Below, piece by piece: positions 48,429 through 57,066 of a DNA stretch of 64,000 bases. How positions within the stretch are numbered: position 1 is the stretch's first letter; each line of letters starts with the position of its first letter. The translations under genes and the position numbers were made by a program. Under the pieces are notes generated by a model, which worked only from the letters and a program-made list of their open reading frames with translations, ran no database searches and was not told the DNA's origin. This DNA is from an uncultured Gemmata sp. (GTDB taxonomy: Bacteria > Planctomycetota > Planctomycetia > Gemmatales > Gemmataceae), in the NCBI GenBank assembly GCA_937924775.1, contig CALDUT010000002.1, forward strand, positions 186,001 through 250,000. Reading direction: 5' to 3'.

Positions 48429-48563
48429 CCAACATCTCCCACGCGATAATAACCCTCTGTACTCGTTGAACAGAAAACGGCGGGGACGGCAACGTGCCGC
48501 GATTGTGCCCGGGTAGCCGTCGCGGTAGATTCATACTATGTGATCCAGCGTCAGGACGTCGCG

Positions 48564-50360
48564 ATGGCCAAAGCGAAAACGACAGAAACCCTGGCCCCCA
48601 CGGGGCAACCCCCGCCCAGCCAAGGCCGAGTGGCCCCCAGTGCCGAAACCTACACGGTGGTGGCACGCCGGTACCGGCCCCAACAATTCGCGGAGCTGAT
48701 CGGTCAGGAGCATGTCGCCGGGGCGCTGGTCAATGCGTTGCACGCGGGCCGCATCGCCCATGCCTACTTATTTACCGGGGCGCGGGGGGTTGGCAAAACC
48801 AGTGCGGCCCGCATCCTGGCCAAAGCCCTTAATTGCGAAAATTCTCCGCGACCCACACCCACACCCTGCGATCGTTGCTCCAGCTGCCGCGCCATCGCCG
48901 CGGGCGATGATGTGGATGTTCTCGAAATCGACGGGGCCAGCAACAACAAAGTGGAGGAGATCCGTGATCTGCGACAAGCCGTGGGATTCCGACCCACCCG
49001 CAGCCGCTACCGGATTTACATCATCGACGAAGTTCACATGCTCACCACCAGTGCCTTCAATGCACTGCTCAAAACCCTCGAAGAACCGCCGGAGCATGTA
49101 AAATTCATCTTGGCTACGACAGAAGTTCAGAAAATCCCCATTACCATCCTTTCCCGATGTCAGCGTTTCGATTTTGCCCACATCGGGGTGCAGAAGATCT
49201 ATGAACAATTGCAGCGGATCGTTCAGAACGAGGGGCTTTCTGCGGAGGATGAGGCGCTACGGCTGATTGCCCGGCGTGCCGGCGGATCGCTCCGGGATTC
49301 GCAATCCCTTTTGGATCAACTCCTTGCGTCGGCCCGCGGTCATCTGACGGCGGAACACGTCACCGCGGTGTTGGGCACCGCGACCGACGACCGGGTTATC
49401 GAACTGGCTCAAGCCATTCTCGAAGCCGATGCCAAAACCGCCTTGGCACGGATCGCAGAATGGGTCGAGCGGGGCCTTCAACCGGGGGAATTGCTCGACC
49501 AACTCATCGACTATTGGCGTTCGTTAATGCTCATCAGTTGTGGTGGACCCGAAATCCGGGAGTTGCCGGTTTCCCCCCAGCAACACGCGGCTCTCGCTCA
49601 GCAGGTGCAGACAATCTCCCTGGATGCCATTTTGGCAGGTTTGGAAGTCCTCACCGCGACGAAAGCCCGCCTCCGCGGCAGTAGCCATACCCTAGTGCTG
49701 CTGGAGATGGCGGTAGTCCGGTTAGCCCGCTTGAGGGACTTGCTCCCGATAAGCCAACTGGTTCAAACGCTGGTTCAGGGGAAGGTGACCGGTGGTCCGG
49801 TGGCTGCGCCGGGGGGAACTACCCTAAAAAAAAAGGATGAATTGAATTCTAAGTCCATGTCAAATGGCAACTTAGGCCAAAAGGCAATGGTGGATAAGCC
49901 GACGGCCGAGAACGGGCTGTGGAGCCGACTGATTTCGTTGATACAAGCAAAATCCCCGCTTTTGGCAAAGTCTCTCAGTTCCGCCAGTTCACATGCAATT
50001 TTCGGGCCAAATACTCTAGTAATTCGCTTTCCGGTGGCCTATATTAGTCAACGGGAGGTCTGTGCCCTCGAATCGAATATGCAACGGATTGTGGACTCGC
50101 TTCACCATCTGACGGGGCAAACCTGGACGGTTCGGCTGGAAACCGACACGACCGTGCCGCATGAGTCGGCGGCGCCCCCGGTCGCCCCGGTGGCTATCCT
50201 TGCGGATCGCAAAAAGGCCCTGATGGCGTTGCCGCTTTTCAAAAAAGCCAGTGAAGCCTTGGGGGCTCAGATTTGGCATGTGGACGAGGATTTCATCCCA
50301 ACGTCGAGACCGGCGCAATCCCCCCCCGAGCAACCGCCCGCACCCACCGACGAGGACTAA
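48564..50360 (+). CDS. dnaX: DNA polymerase III subunits tau and (by slippage) gamma
   Basis: Clamp-loader ATPase. The full tau form has 598 residues from the ATG at 48564 (AGGA 8 bases upstream). P-loop FTGARGVGKTSAARILAKAL, the four-Cys zinc module CENSPRPTPTPCDRCSSC, Walker B YIIDEVHMLTTSAFNALLK and the SRC motif ITILSRCQRFDF are intact. A run of nine A (49826-49834) encodes Lys-Lys-Lys at codons 422-424. One-base slippage there leads to GGA and then TGA, ending a gamma form of 425 residues. The C-terminal third is tau-specific. It is followed at 3 bases by ybaB, then recR. Confidence 0.95.
   Translation: MAKAKTTETLAPTGQPPPSQGRVAPSAETYTVVARRYRPQQFAELIGQEHVAGALVNALHAGRIAHAYLFTGARGVGKTSAARILAKALNCENSPRPTPTPCDRCSSCRAIAAGDDVDVLEIDGASNNKVEEIRDLRQAVGFRPTRSRYRIYIIDEVHMLTTSAFNALLKTLEEPPEHVKFILATTEVQKIPITILSRCQRFDFAHIGVQKIYEQLQRIVQNEGLSAEDEALRLIARRAGGSLRDSQSLLDQLLASARGHLTAEHVTAVLGTATDDRVIELAQAILEADAKTALARIAEWVERGLQPGELLDQLIDYWRSLMLISCGGPEIRELPVSPQQHAALAQQVQTISLDAILAGLEVLTATKARLRGSSHTLVLLEMAVVRLARLRDLLPISQLVQTLVQGKVTGGPVAAPGGTTLKKKDELNSKSMSNGNLGQKAMVDKPTAENGLWSRLISLIQAKSPLLAKSLSSASSHAIFGPNTLVIRFPVAYISQREVCALESNMQRIVDSLHHLTGQTWTVRLETDTTVPHESAAPPVAPVAILADRKKALMALPLFKKASEALGAQIWHVDEDFIPTSRPAQSPPEQPPAPTDED
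49811..49875 (+). promoter_or_regulatory. dnaX frameshift/slippage signal
   Basis: GGGGGGA upstream (49811-49817), slippery A9 run (49826-49834), a -1 stop TGA at 49838-49840, and a downstream stem-loop pairing CTAAGTCCAT (49849-49858) with ATGG (49864-49867) and ACTTAG (49870-49875). The elements correspond to the known stimulators of dnaX frameshifting in E. coli and of transcriptional slippage in Thermus (established knowledge). Confidence 0.72.
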
Positions 50361-50363
50361 GAC

Positions 50364-50714
50364 ATGTTCAAGGAACTTGGGGCTCTGATGAACCTCATGG
50401 GCAATAAGTCTAAAATCCACGAGGAAATTCAGAAGTTTCAACAATCGGTGGGGAATATCGTCGCGGAGGCCAGTAGCGGCGGCGGCTATGTCACGGTCAA
50501 AGTCAACGGACGCTTGGAGGTGCTGAGCGTTCGAATTTCTGACGAAGCCATGCAGTTGAACGATCGGGAAATGCTCGAAGACCTCATCGCCGCTGCAGTC
50601 AACCAAGCCTTCGCGAAAGTGCGTAACCTCCTGGCCGAAGAAAGTGCCAAAATGGCCGCCAACATCGGCTTGCCGCCGGGTTTGTTGGGCAGCGGCTTCC
50701 CCGGTTTGGGTTGA
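50364..50714 (+). CDS. ybaB: YbaB/EbfC family nucleoid-associated protein
   Basis: 116 residues. DNA-binding dimer often encoded between dnaX and recR. Typical blocks: MNLMGNKSKIHEEIQKFQQS (helix), VGNIVAEASSGGGYVTVKVNG, and DREMLEDLIAAAVNQAFAKV. The Gly/Pro-rich tail (GLPPGLLGSGFPGLG) is normal for the family. Starts 3 bases after dnaX and is followed by recR after 64 bases, a conserved dnaX-ybaB-recR arrangement. Confidence 0.95.
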   Translation: MFKELGALMNLMGNKSKIHEEIQKFQQSVGNIVAEASSGGGYVTVKVNGRLEVLSVRISDEAMQLNDREMLEDLIAAAVNQAFAKVRNLLAEESAKMAANIGLPPGLLGSGFPGLG

Positions 50715-50778
50715 CGCGAATACTAACACCGGGGGATGAATCTGCCGGCGTTGTTGATGTTTATGTTGAGGAATTGTT

Positions 50779-51378
50779 GTGTCGGAACCGTGTGGTGTCA
50801 TCGCGGAATTGCTCCAGGAGCTGACGAAGCTTCCCGGGATCGGCCCGAAAAGCGCAGAACGGATCGCGCATTTCCTACTTGCGGGTGATCGACGCCACGC
50901 GGTGGAGTTAGCCCGGGTTCTCCTGGCCATGGCTGAGAAAATCCGCCCCTGCCGGGAATGCTTCAATCTGACCGATCAGGAGTTGTGCCCCATCTGCCGC
51001 GACCCAAAACGGGACGCGGGCGTGATTTGTGTTGTGGAAACTCCACGCGATGTGAACAGCTTAGAACGCGCGGGCACTTTCCGCGGGCTCTATCATGTGT
51101 TGGGCGGCCGATTCGCCCCCCTGGAGGGTATGGGGCCCGAACGGCTGACGTTTTCCGCCTTGGTCGATCGGGTACGCCGCGGAGGTGTGCGCGAAGTGAT
51201 CCTCGCCACCAGCCCCACAGTCGAGGGAGATGGCACGGCCCTTTATGCCTCGAATGTCCTCGGTCCCACGGGGGTTACCATCACCCGCTTGGCACGCGGC
51301 TTGCCCAGTGGAAGCTCCCTGGAATTGGCTAATGCCCAAATGCTCGCTGAAGCCCTCGAGGGCCGCCGTGCCTTTTGA
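50779..51378 (+). CDS. recR: recombination protein RecR
   Basis: Acts with RecF/RecO in loading RecA at gaps. 199 residues, normal length, from a GTG at 50779 with GAGGA about 8 bases upstream. Helix-hairpin-helix (LTKLPGIGPKSAERIAHFLL), the four-Cys zinc finger (CRECFNLTDQELCPIC), the Toprim motif VICVVETPRDVNSLERAG and the glycine-rich VREVILATSPTVEGDGTALY with the C-terminal VTITRLARGLPSGS are all present. Confidence 0.96.
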   Translation: MSEPCGVIAELLQELTKLPGIGPKSAERIAHFLLAGDRRHAVELARVLLAMAEKIRPCRECFNLTDQELCPICRDPKRDAGVICVVETPRDVNSLERAGTFRGLYHVLGGRFAPLEGMGPERLTFSALVDRVRRGGVREVILATSPTVEGDGTALYASNVLGPTGVTITRLARGLPSGSSLELANAQMLAEALEGRRAF

Positions 51379-51506
51379 ACCGATGAGGGGGCTCGTGCCG
51401 CGAAACCGCGTCGGGTGAGCGAAAATACTACGCAAGCGCGGCCGCCGGCCACGGTATTCCGTGATACGTTCGACTGCGGCATGGATTTTATTCAGAGAGG
51501 GAAACA

Positions 51507-53096
51507 ATGAGTGGATTGCGAATGGGCATGGATTTCCAACAAAGGCCAGACCTCAAACAGGTTCTTGCGCCGCGGATGATCCAGTCCATGGAAATCCTTC
51601 AACTTCCCATTGCCGATTTACAAGCCAAAATTGAAACAGCACTCCAAGAGAACCCGTTTCTGGAACTGAAAGAAAAACACGGCGAACCCGATTCCGCCGA
51701 ACAGGACGATTTCGACCCAGACGCTCCGCTCCAACACGACGACACCGGCGACCTCGAATTCAAACGCCTTGAAGAACTTAACCGCGATTGGGACGATCAC
51801 TTCAACGAAGAACACCGCGTCAGCCGGGCCACCCTCGAAGAAGACGGTGACCGGAAACTGGAAGCGATGGCCAACATGCCTGATCGCCCCCCCTCGCTTC
51901 AGGAATATTTGGCCGATCAGCTCGCCGAAATGGAACTCGATGAGGAGGAACGCCGCCTCGCCCGGCATATCTGTAGCTTTATCGACCGCACCGGCTACCT
52001 GGGGACGCGGCTGAAAGTCCGCAAAGAGAAAAAAAACCATGACGATAAGTTGGCGAAATCGCGCCGCGACGACGAGGATGACGAGGACAAATACCATGAG
52101 GTCTTCCGACCTGTACCCTTGTCAGAAATTGCAGCGCTTTATGATCAACCGGTGAGCGTGGAGGATGTGGAGGATACGCTCGTTCATGTGGTCCAAAAGC
52201 TCGAACCGGCCGGTGTCGGCGCTCGCGATCTGCGCGAATGCCTCCTGCTGCAAGTCGCCCCTGATGCTCCCCTGGCCGAAGAGATGCGCATCATCATCCG
52301 CGACCACCTCGAAGACGTCGGGGCCAACCGCATTCCGGTTATACAGAAAGCCACCCGCTTCGACCTGGAAACCATCCAGCAGATTATCCTGGCGATTCAG
52401 CACCTCGACCCCAAACCAGGGCTGAAATTCGGCGACTCCGGCGTGCGTTACGTCATGCCCGATGTGATCGTGGAGCGTTCCGACAACAACGATTACACCG
52501 TGCGGCTGACCGACGAATGGATCCCCCGGATTCGGATCAGTAAACGCACCGTTGAGTTGTGTAAACGCCAGGATCTGGATAGCAAAGTGAAAGAAGAGTT
52601 ACGGAAAAAACTGCAAGCGGCGGATTGGTTGGTCAAAGCCGTTGAGCAGCGGCGGAATACGCTTCTACGGGTGACTAAAGCTATCATCGACCATCAACGC
52701 GATTTCCTCGACTACGGCCCCGAACACATTCACCCGCTGAAAATGCAGCAAATCGCGGATCAAGTGAAGGTTCATGTCACCACCGTCAGCCGCGCGGTGG
52801 ATGACAAGTGGGTACAAACGCCCCGGGGGGTCTTCCCCCTCAAACGCTTCTTCGGCGGCGGGAAAGCCAATGAACAAACTGGTGAAGATGTTGCTTATGA
52901 AGTGATGAAGCAAAAGCTCCTGGAATTGGTGGCTAATGAAGACAAAGCCAACCCGCTGTCCGACGAAGAGCTCGTGACGCTGCTCCGCAACGCCGGTTAT
53001 CCGGTGGCCCGCCGCACGGTCACCAAGTATCGCAAAATGCTCAATATCCCCTCCAGCCGGCAACGGAAGGATTGGAAACTGGCGACCACTTCCTAG
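51507..53096 (+). CDS. rpoN: RNA polymerase sigma-54 factor
   Basis: 529 residues. Region I begins QRPDLKQVLAPRMIQSMEIL, followed by an acidic region II longer than usual (about 55-180, rich in Asp/Glu), then the core-binding region III and the DNA-binding domain with the RpoN box ARRTVTKYRKMLNIPSSRQR at the C-terminus, fully conserved. The start is preceded by AGAGGG at a good distance. It needs activator ATPases to open promoters; none is in this window. It follows recR by 128 bases and may have its own promoter. Confidence 0.96.
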   Translation: MSGLRMGMDFQQRPDLKQVLAPRMIQSMEILQLPIADLQAKIETALQENPFLELKEKHGEPDSAEQDDFDPDAPLQHDDTGDLEFKRLEELNRDWDDHFNEEHRVSRATLEEDGDRKLEAMANMPDRPPSLQEYLADQLAEMELDEEERRLARHICSFIDRTGYLGTRLKVRKEKKNHDDKLAKSRRDDEDDEDKYHEVFRPVPLSEIAALYDQPVSVEDVEDTLVHVVQKLEPAGVGARDLRECLLLQVAPDAPLAEEMRIIIRDHLEDVGANRIPVIQKATRFDLETIQQIILAIQHLDPKPGLKFGDSGVRYVMPDVIVERSDNNDYTVRLTDEWIPRIRISKRTVELCKRQDLDSKVKEELRKKLQAADWLVKAVEQRRNTLLRVTKAIIDHQRDFLDYGPEHIHPLKMQQIADQVKVHVTTVSRAVDDKWVQTPRGVFPLKRFFGGGKANEQTGEDVAYEVMKQKLLELVANEDKANPLSDEELVTLLRNAGYPVARRTVTKYRKMLNIPSSRQRKDWKLATTS

Positions 53097-53263
53097 AGGG
53101 GTTGGACATTTCCGACCTTTCCAACGCCGCATTACGACCAGCACGGCGTGGGTCGCGTTGGGTCCTGGGGGCGGGCAACTCCCGTGGGCTGATCGGTGGG
53201 AATGGGAGTCGTTCTCCAGATGATGGCCCTATGTGGCCCTCGCCCACGGCCGCGGCAAGCGCA

Positions 53264-53269
53264 TATAAT
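53264..53269 (+). promoter_or_regulatory. TATAAT next to the carboxyltransferase start, possible leaderless promoter
   Basis: TATAAT ends 7 bases before the ATG at 53277, so transcription from it would start at or next to the initiation codon. No ribosome-binding site is visible. No good -35 was found 16-18 bases upstream, so the call is weak. Confidence 0.3.
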
Positions 53270-53276
53270 GCGGAAC

Positions 53277-54872
53277 ATGCCTACCTTCAACCTCTCCGCG
53301 GAAGAGGCCGCCATCCGTTTGGGCGGTGGCCCCAAAGCCATCGAACGGCAGCACGAGAAAGGCCGACTGACCGCCCGCGAACGCATCGCGCTGCTTCTCG
53401 ATGCTCCCGAGGATTGGTTCGAACTGGGGTTGTGGGCCGCGTGGCGGATGTACGCGGAGTGGGGGGGGGCCCCATCGGCGGGCGTCGTCACCGGCATTGG
53501 GGTGGTCAGTGGTCGGCGGGTCATGATCATCGCCAACGACGCGACAGTGAAAGCCGGGGCGTTCTTCCCAATGACATGCAAGAAAGTTTTACGCGCCCAG
53601 CGGATCGCCCTGGAAAACCGCCTCCCGCTGATTTACCTCGTCGATTCGGCGGGTGTATTTCTGCCACTTCAGGACGAAATTTTCCCCGACGAAGACGATT
53701 TTGGCCGCATTTTTCGGAATAACGCGGTCCTTTCGGCCGCCGGTATCCCGCAGTTCGCTGCGATCATGGGCAATTGCGTGGCGGGTGGCGGCTACTTACC
53801 AGTACTGTGCGACACCCTGCTGATGACCGAAGGCAGCGGTTTGTACTTGGCCGGCCCGGCCTTGGTGAAAGCCGCGATCGGTCAAGTGGTGGATTCGGAG
53901 ACGCTTGGCGGAGCGAAGATGCATGCGGCGATCAGCGGCACCATCGACTTCCGCGAACCCAACGACGAGGCCTGCCTAGCCCGGCTCAAGCGGCTTGTCG
54001 CGGCGCTGCCCCCGGATCCTGTGACCATCCCAATCGAGGATCGCGGCGGCGATTTTGGCCCGTTTCTGGAGGCCGAATACGACGTTCGCGACCTATTGCA
54101 ACTGGTACTCGACAACGCTCCCTTCGACGAATATAAGGCCGAGTTCGGGCAAACCCTCGTCTGTGGTTTCGGTCAGTTGGGCGGCAAGGCCATTGGTGTT
54201 GTCGCCAACCAGAAAAAGCGGGTCAAGCCTTTGGTCCCGGCTCCTGCTGCCAGCGGCAAATCGGAGCCGTTTGTCGAAGGACCCTTGCAGTTTGGCGGGG
54301 TGATTTATGTTGATTCCGCCGACAAAGCCGCACGCTTTGTGATGGATTGTAACCAGCTCCGCATCCCAATCCTCTTCATTCAAAATGTCAATGGGTTCAT
54401 GGTCGGGAAGGAATCGGAGCAGCAGGGCATCATCAAAGCCGGGGCGAAGTTGGTGAACGCCATCTCCAACAGTGTGGTTCCCAAGCTCACGCTGATTGTG
54501 GGCGGATCCTATGGTGCCGGCAATTACGCATTGTGCGGCAAGGCGTTCGATCCGCGGCTGATTTTCGCGTGGCCCTCTGCACAATATGCGGTGATGGGCG
54601 GCAATCAGGCTGCGGGTACGTTGCTCGATATTCAAGTGCAGGCCATGAAGCGGGCTGGCAAAGAACCCGATGCGGAGGAACTGGCCGCTCTTCGCGACAA
54701 GGTCAAAGCCAGTTACGACGAACAAACCGACATCCGTTACGCTGCCGCCCGGTTGTGGGTCGATGCCATTATAGCTCCTGAGCGAACCCGCTGGGCTCTA
54801 CTCCAAGCCCTGGCCGTCGCCACCCGCTGCGACAGTGGCCAACCGTTCAAAACCGGTGTTCTGCAAGTGTGA
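53277..54872 (+). CDS. acyl-CoA carboxylase beta (carboxyltransferase) subunit
   Basis: 531 residues from the ATG at 53277; an upstream frame start at 53196 has no similarity. Biotin-dependent transfer of a carboxyl group to an acyl-CoA. Typical blocks: QHEKGRLTARERIALLLD, VVTGIGVVSGRRVMIIANDA, LPLIYLVDSAGVFLPLQDEI, AVMGNCVAGGGYLPVLCD-like segment, and in the C-terminal half FIQNVNGFMVGKESEQQGII, VPKLTLIVGGSYGAGNYALC and QYAVMGGNQAAGTLL. It resembles methylcrotonoyl- or propionyl-CoA carboxylase beta chains; the biotin-carrying alpha subunit is not in the window, so substrate stays open. Confidence 0.93.
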   Translation: MPTFNLSAEEAAIRLGGGPKAIERQHEKGRLTARERIALLLDAPEDWFELGLWAAWRMYAEWGGAPSAGVVTGIGVVSGRRVMIIANDATVKAGAFFPMTCKKVLRAQRIALENRLPLIYLVDSAGVFLPLQDEIFPDEDDFGRIFRNNAVLSAAGIPQFAAIMGNCVAGGGYLPVLCDTLLMTEGSGLYLAGPALVKAAIGQVVDSETLGGAKMHAAISGTIDFREPNDEACLARLKRLVAALPPDPVTIPIEDRGGDFGPFLEAEYDVRDLLQLVLDNAPFDEYKAEFGQTLVCGFGQLGGKAIGVVANQKKRVKPLVPAPAASGKSEPFVEGPLQFGGVIYVDSADKAARFVMDCNQLRIPILFIQNVNGFMVGKESEQQGIIKAGAKLVNAISNSVVPKLTLIVGGSYGAGNYALCGKAFDPRLIFAWPSAQYAVMGGNQAAGTLLDIQVQAMKRAGKEPDAEELAALRDKVKASYDEQTDIRYAAARLWVDAIIAPERTRWALLQALAVATRCDSGQPFKTGVLQV

Positions 54873-55073
54873 TAGCGACGGCGATCTCTCATCGTTTTCT
54901 CACAAATTGGTGCTGCTGCACTGTTGTTACCGGGGGCAACGATCGCATCACTGAGTCGGTGACGGGAAGGCGGTCGCTGGGACCGCGGGGGCGTTTTCCG
55001 GCTTCTGCGGCTGGGGATAATCGCTAAACTGGTGTCGGAGCGTCTGCCACTGATCTTGGAACTGATCGACACC

Positions 55074-56012
55074 ATGCGCCTGCACCAGCCTTTAACGGGC
55101 CTTGTGCCCGCAGTCCTGACGCCCTTGACCCCGCAGGGTGAACTCCATCTGACGGTCATTGAATCTTATGCGGAACTCCTAGCCCGCGACGGGGTTGCGG
55201 GGGTATTTGTTGGCGGCACCACCGGAGAATTCACCTCATTGACGCATGAAGAACGGCAGGCCTTGGCGGCCCGCTGGGCCGCGGTGGTGAAGGGAAGCCC
55301 CCTCCGGATGGTTGTGCATGTGGGAGCCAATTGCCTGGCCGATGCCAAACAGTTGGCCGCCCAAGCCCAAACCCTGGGGGTAGATGCTATCGCTGCCGTC
55401 GCCCCGAGCTACTTTAAGCCGAAGTCTTTACACAGTTTGATCTTATGGTGTTCTGAGCTGGCCGGGGCCGCACCGGATACGCCGTTTTACTTCTACGACA
55501 TCCCCATTTTAACCGGCGTAGCGTTTCCCATGGCCGAATTCCTTGAACAGGCTTCGACCCGCATACCCAATTTGGTCGGGATCAAATACACCAACGCCGA
55601 TCTGATGACTCTGCAACGGATGCTCCGCGTCCAGAACGGACGGTTCGATATTCTTTACGGTATGGATGAACAACTTCTGGCCGCGGCGGTGCTAGGAGTG
55701 CGGGGGGCTGTTGGTAGCGGCTACAATTTCGCCGCTCCCCTTTATAACCGCTTGTTAGCCGCGGTCAAAGCGAATGATTACGCCCGGGCCCGCGACGAAC
55801 AATACCGCGGGGTTGAACTGGTCGCGATTTTATCGAAATACGGGTATTTAGCGGCCGCCAAAGAATTGATGCGGCTCCGCAGAATCGATTTGGGTAGTGT
55901 TCGGCTTCCCCAGGTGCCGCTGACAGCGTCGGAACGGGAGGAATTCCATCGGGACATCATCAACATGGGATTTTTTGAAATCCTCAGCGCATCGGGCCAG
56001 CCGCGGTCTTGA
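55074..56012 (+). CDS. dihydrodipicolinate synthase/N-acetylneuraminate lyase family aldolase
   Basis: 312 residues from the ATG at 55074. TIM-barrel class I aldolase: LVPAVLTPLTPQGELHLTVI, GVFVGGTTGEFTSLTHEERQ, FYFYDIPILTGVAFPM (Tyr motif) and the Schiff-base Lys in LVGIKYTNADLMTL. The GTTGEF and IPxxTG patterns are closer to sialic-acid lyase-like members than to DapA proper, but assignment between the two is not secure. No sialic-acid or lysine pathway genes are adjacent. The gene stands alone between the carboxyltransferase and the phosphoesterase. Confidence 0.85.
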   Translation: MRLHQPLTGLVPAVLTPLTPQGELHLTVIESYAELLARDGVAGVFVGGTTGEFTSLTHEERQALAARWAAVVKGSPLRMVVHVGANCLADAKQLAAQAQTLGVDAIAAVAPSYFKPKSLHSLILWCSELAGAAPDTPFYFYDIPILTGVAFPMAEFLEQASTRIPNLVGIKYTNADLMTLQRMLRVQNGRFDILYGMDEQLLAAAVLGVRGAVGSGYNFAAPLYNRLLAAVKANDYARARDEQYRGVELVAILSKYGYLAAAKELMRLRRIDLGSVRLPQVPLTASEREEFHRDIINMGFFEILSASGQPRS

Positions 56013-56145
56013 AACGATAGGAAGAGAGGCTTGTGACGGTTTGAGAGGTTGCCGCGTTCCGCTGTTTACCACCGCAGCGGGATAGGCTATACTTCAGTTT
56101 TAACATCGCCCATAATCTGCGGTCGCGTCGTTCAGAGAGTTTGGC

Positions 56146-56892
56146 GTGAAGGCAATCATCAGTGATATCCACGGCAACATGGAAGCTTTGCAAGCCGTGT
56201 TGGCGGACATCAAATCGCTGGGAATTACCGAGGTTTATTGCCTCGGGGACGTGGTCGGCTACGGGCCCAACCCGCGGGAATGCATCGACCTTGTGATGGA
56301 TTGCCAATTGGTATTATTGGGTAATCACGATCAAGGGGCGATGTTCGATCCAGATGGGTTCAATCAATCGGCCGAACGGGCCATTTTTTGGACCCGGGCC
56401 CAATTGGAATCGGCTAGCGAACCGCGGGCGGTTCGCGAACGGCGTTGGGAGTTTCTTTCGGAGCGCCCACGCAGCCACCGCGAAAACGGCTATTTATACG
56501 TCCACGGTTCGGCCCGCAACCCCCTCAACGAGTATGTTTTCCCTGAGGATGTGTATAATCAACGGAAGATGGAACGCATCTTCGCCTTGGTCGAACGCTA
56601 CTGCTTCCAAGGCCATACGCATGTTCCGGGCATTTTCACGGAAAACATGCAATTCCTCAGCCCCGAAGAAATCGACTCTGTCTACAAATTGGATGGCCGC
56701 AAAACGCTTTGCAACGTTGGTTCGGTCGGCCAGCCCCGCGACGGTAACTGGCGCGCTTGCTATGTGGTTTTGGATAACGACGTGATCCGCTTCCGCCGTG
56801 TCGAATACGATTGGCAGAAGACCCGCGACAAGATTTACCAAATCCCGGATTTGGATAACTTCCTCGGTGACCGCTTGGGGGAAGGCCGCTAG
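56146..56892 (+). CDS. metallophosphoesterase (YfcE-like calcineurin fold)
   Basis: 248 residues from a GTG at 56146. The five metallophosphoesterase motifs are complete: [11 protein letters not shown] (D.H), [13 protein letters not shown] (GD), [11 protein letters not shown] (GNHD), YVHGSARNP and [11 protein letters not shown] (GHTH), then [13 protein letters not shown]. Two-metal hydrolysis of phosphodiesters or phosphomonoesters; physiological substrate unknown. Cytoplasmic, no signal peptide. Confidence 0.92.
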   Translation: MKAIISDIHGNMEALQAVLADIKSLGITEVYCLGDVVGYGPNPRECIDLVMDCQLVLLGNHDQGAMFDPDGFNQSAERAIFWTRAQLESASEPRAVRERRWEFLSERPRSHRENGYLYVHGSARNPLNEYVFPEDVYNQRKMERIFALVERYCFQGHTHVPGIFTENMQFLSPEEIDSVYKLDGRKTLCNVGSVGQPRDGNWRACYVVLDNDVIRFRRVEYDWQKTRDKIYQIPDLDNFLGDRLGEGR

Positions 56893-56992
56893 CCCATCCG
56901 CTTGGCTCGCCAGTACGTTCCCACCCACCGCAGTCATCTAAGCTGTGGTCCAATTCTGCAAATCTTGATGAATGAACTAATAATTCTTGATG

Positions 56993-57025
56993 CCCCCGAG
57001 GCTCGCAGAGCCGAACCTCCGGGGG
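56993..57025. terminator. hairpin between convergent phosphoesterase and PSD1 genes
   Basis: CCCCCG (56993-56998) pairs with CGGGGG (57020-57025) and encloses a second stem GGCTC/GAGCC (57000-57004, 57008-57012). It lies between two convergent genes. No strong U-tract on either side; likely a bidirectional termination or mRNA-end structure. Confidence 0.45.
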
Positions 57026-57066
57026 ACCGTGAAGGGTTCAGTTCGGACAAGGACGAGCTTGGCCGG

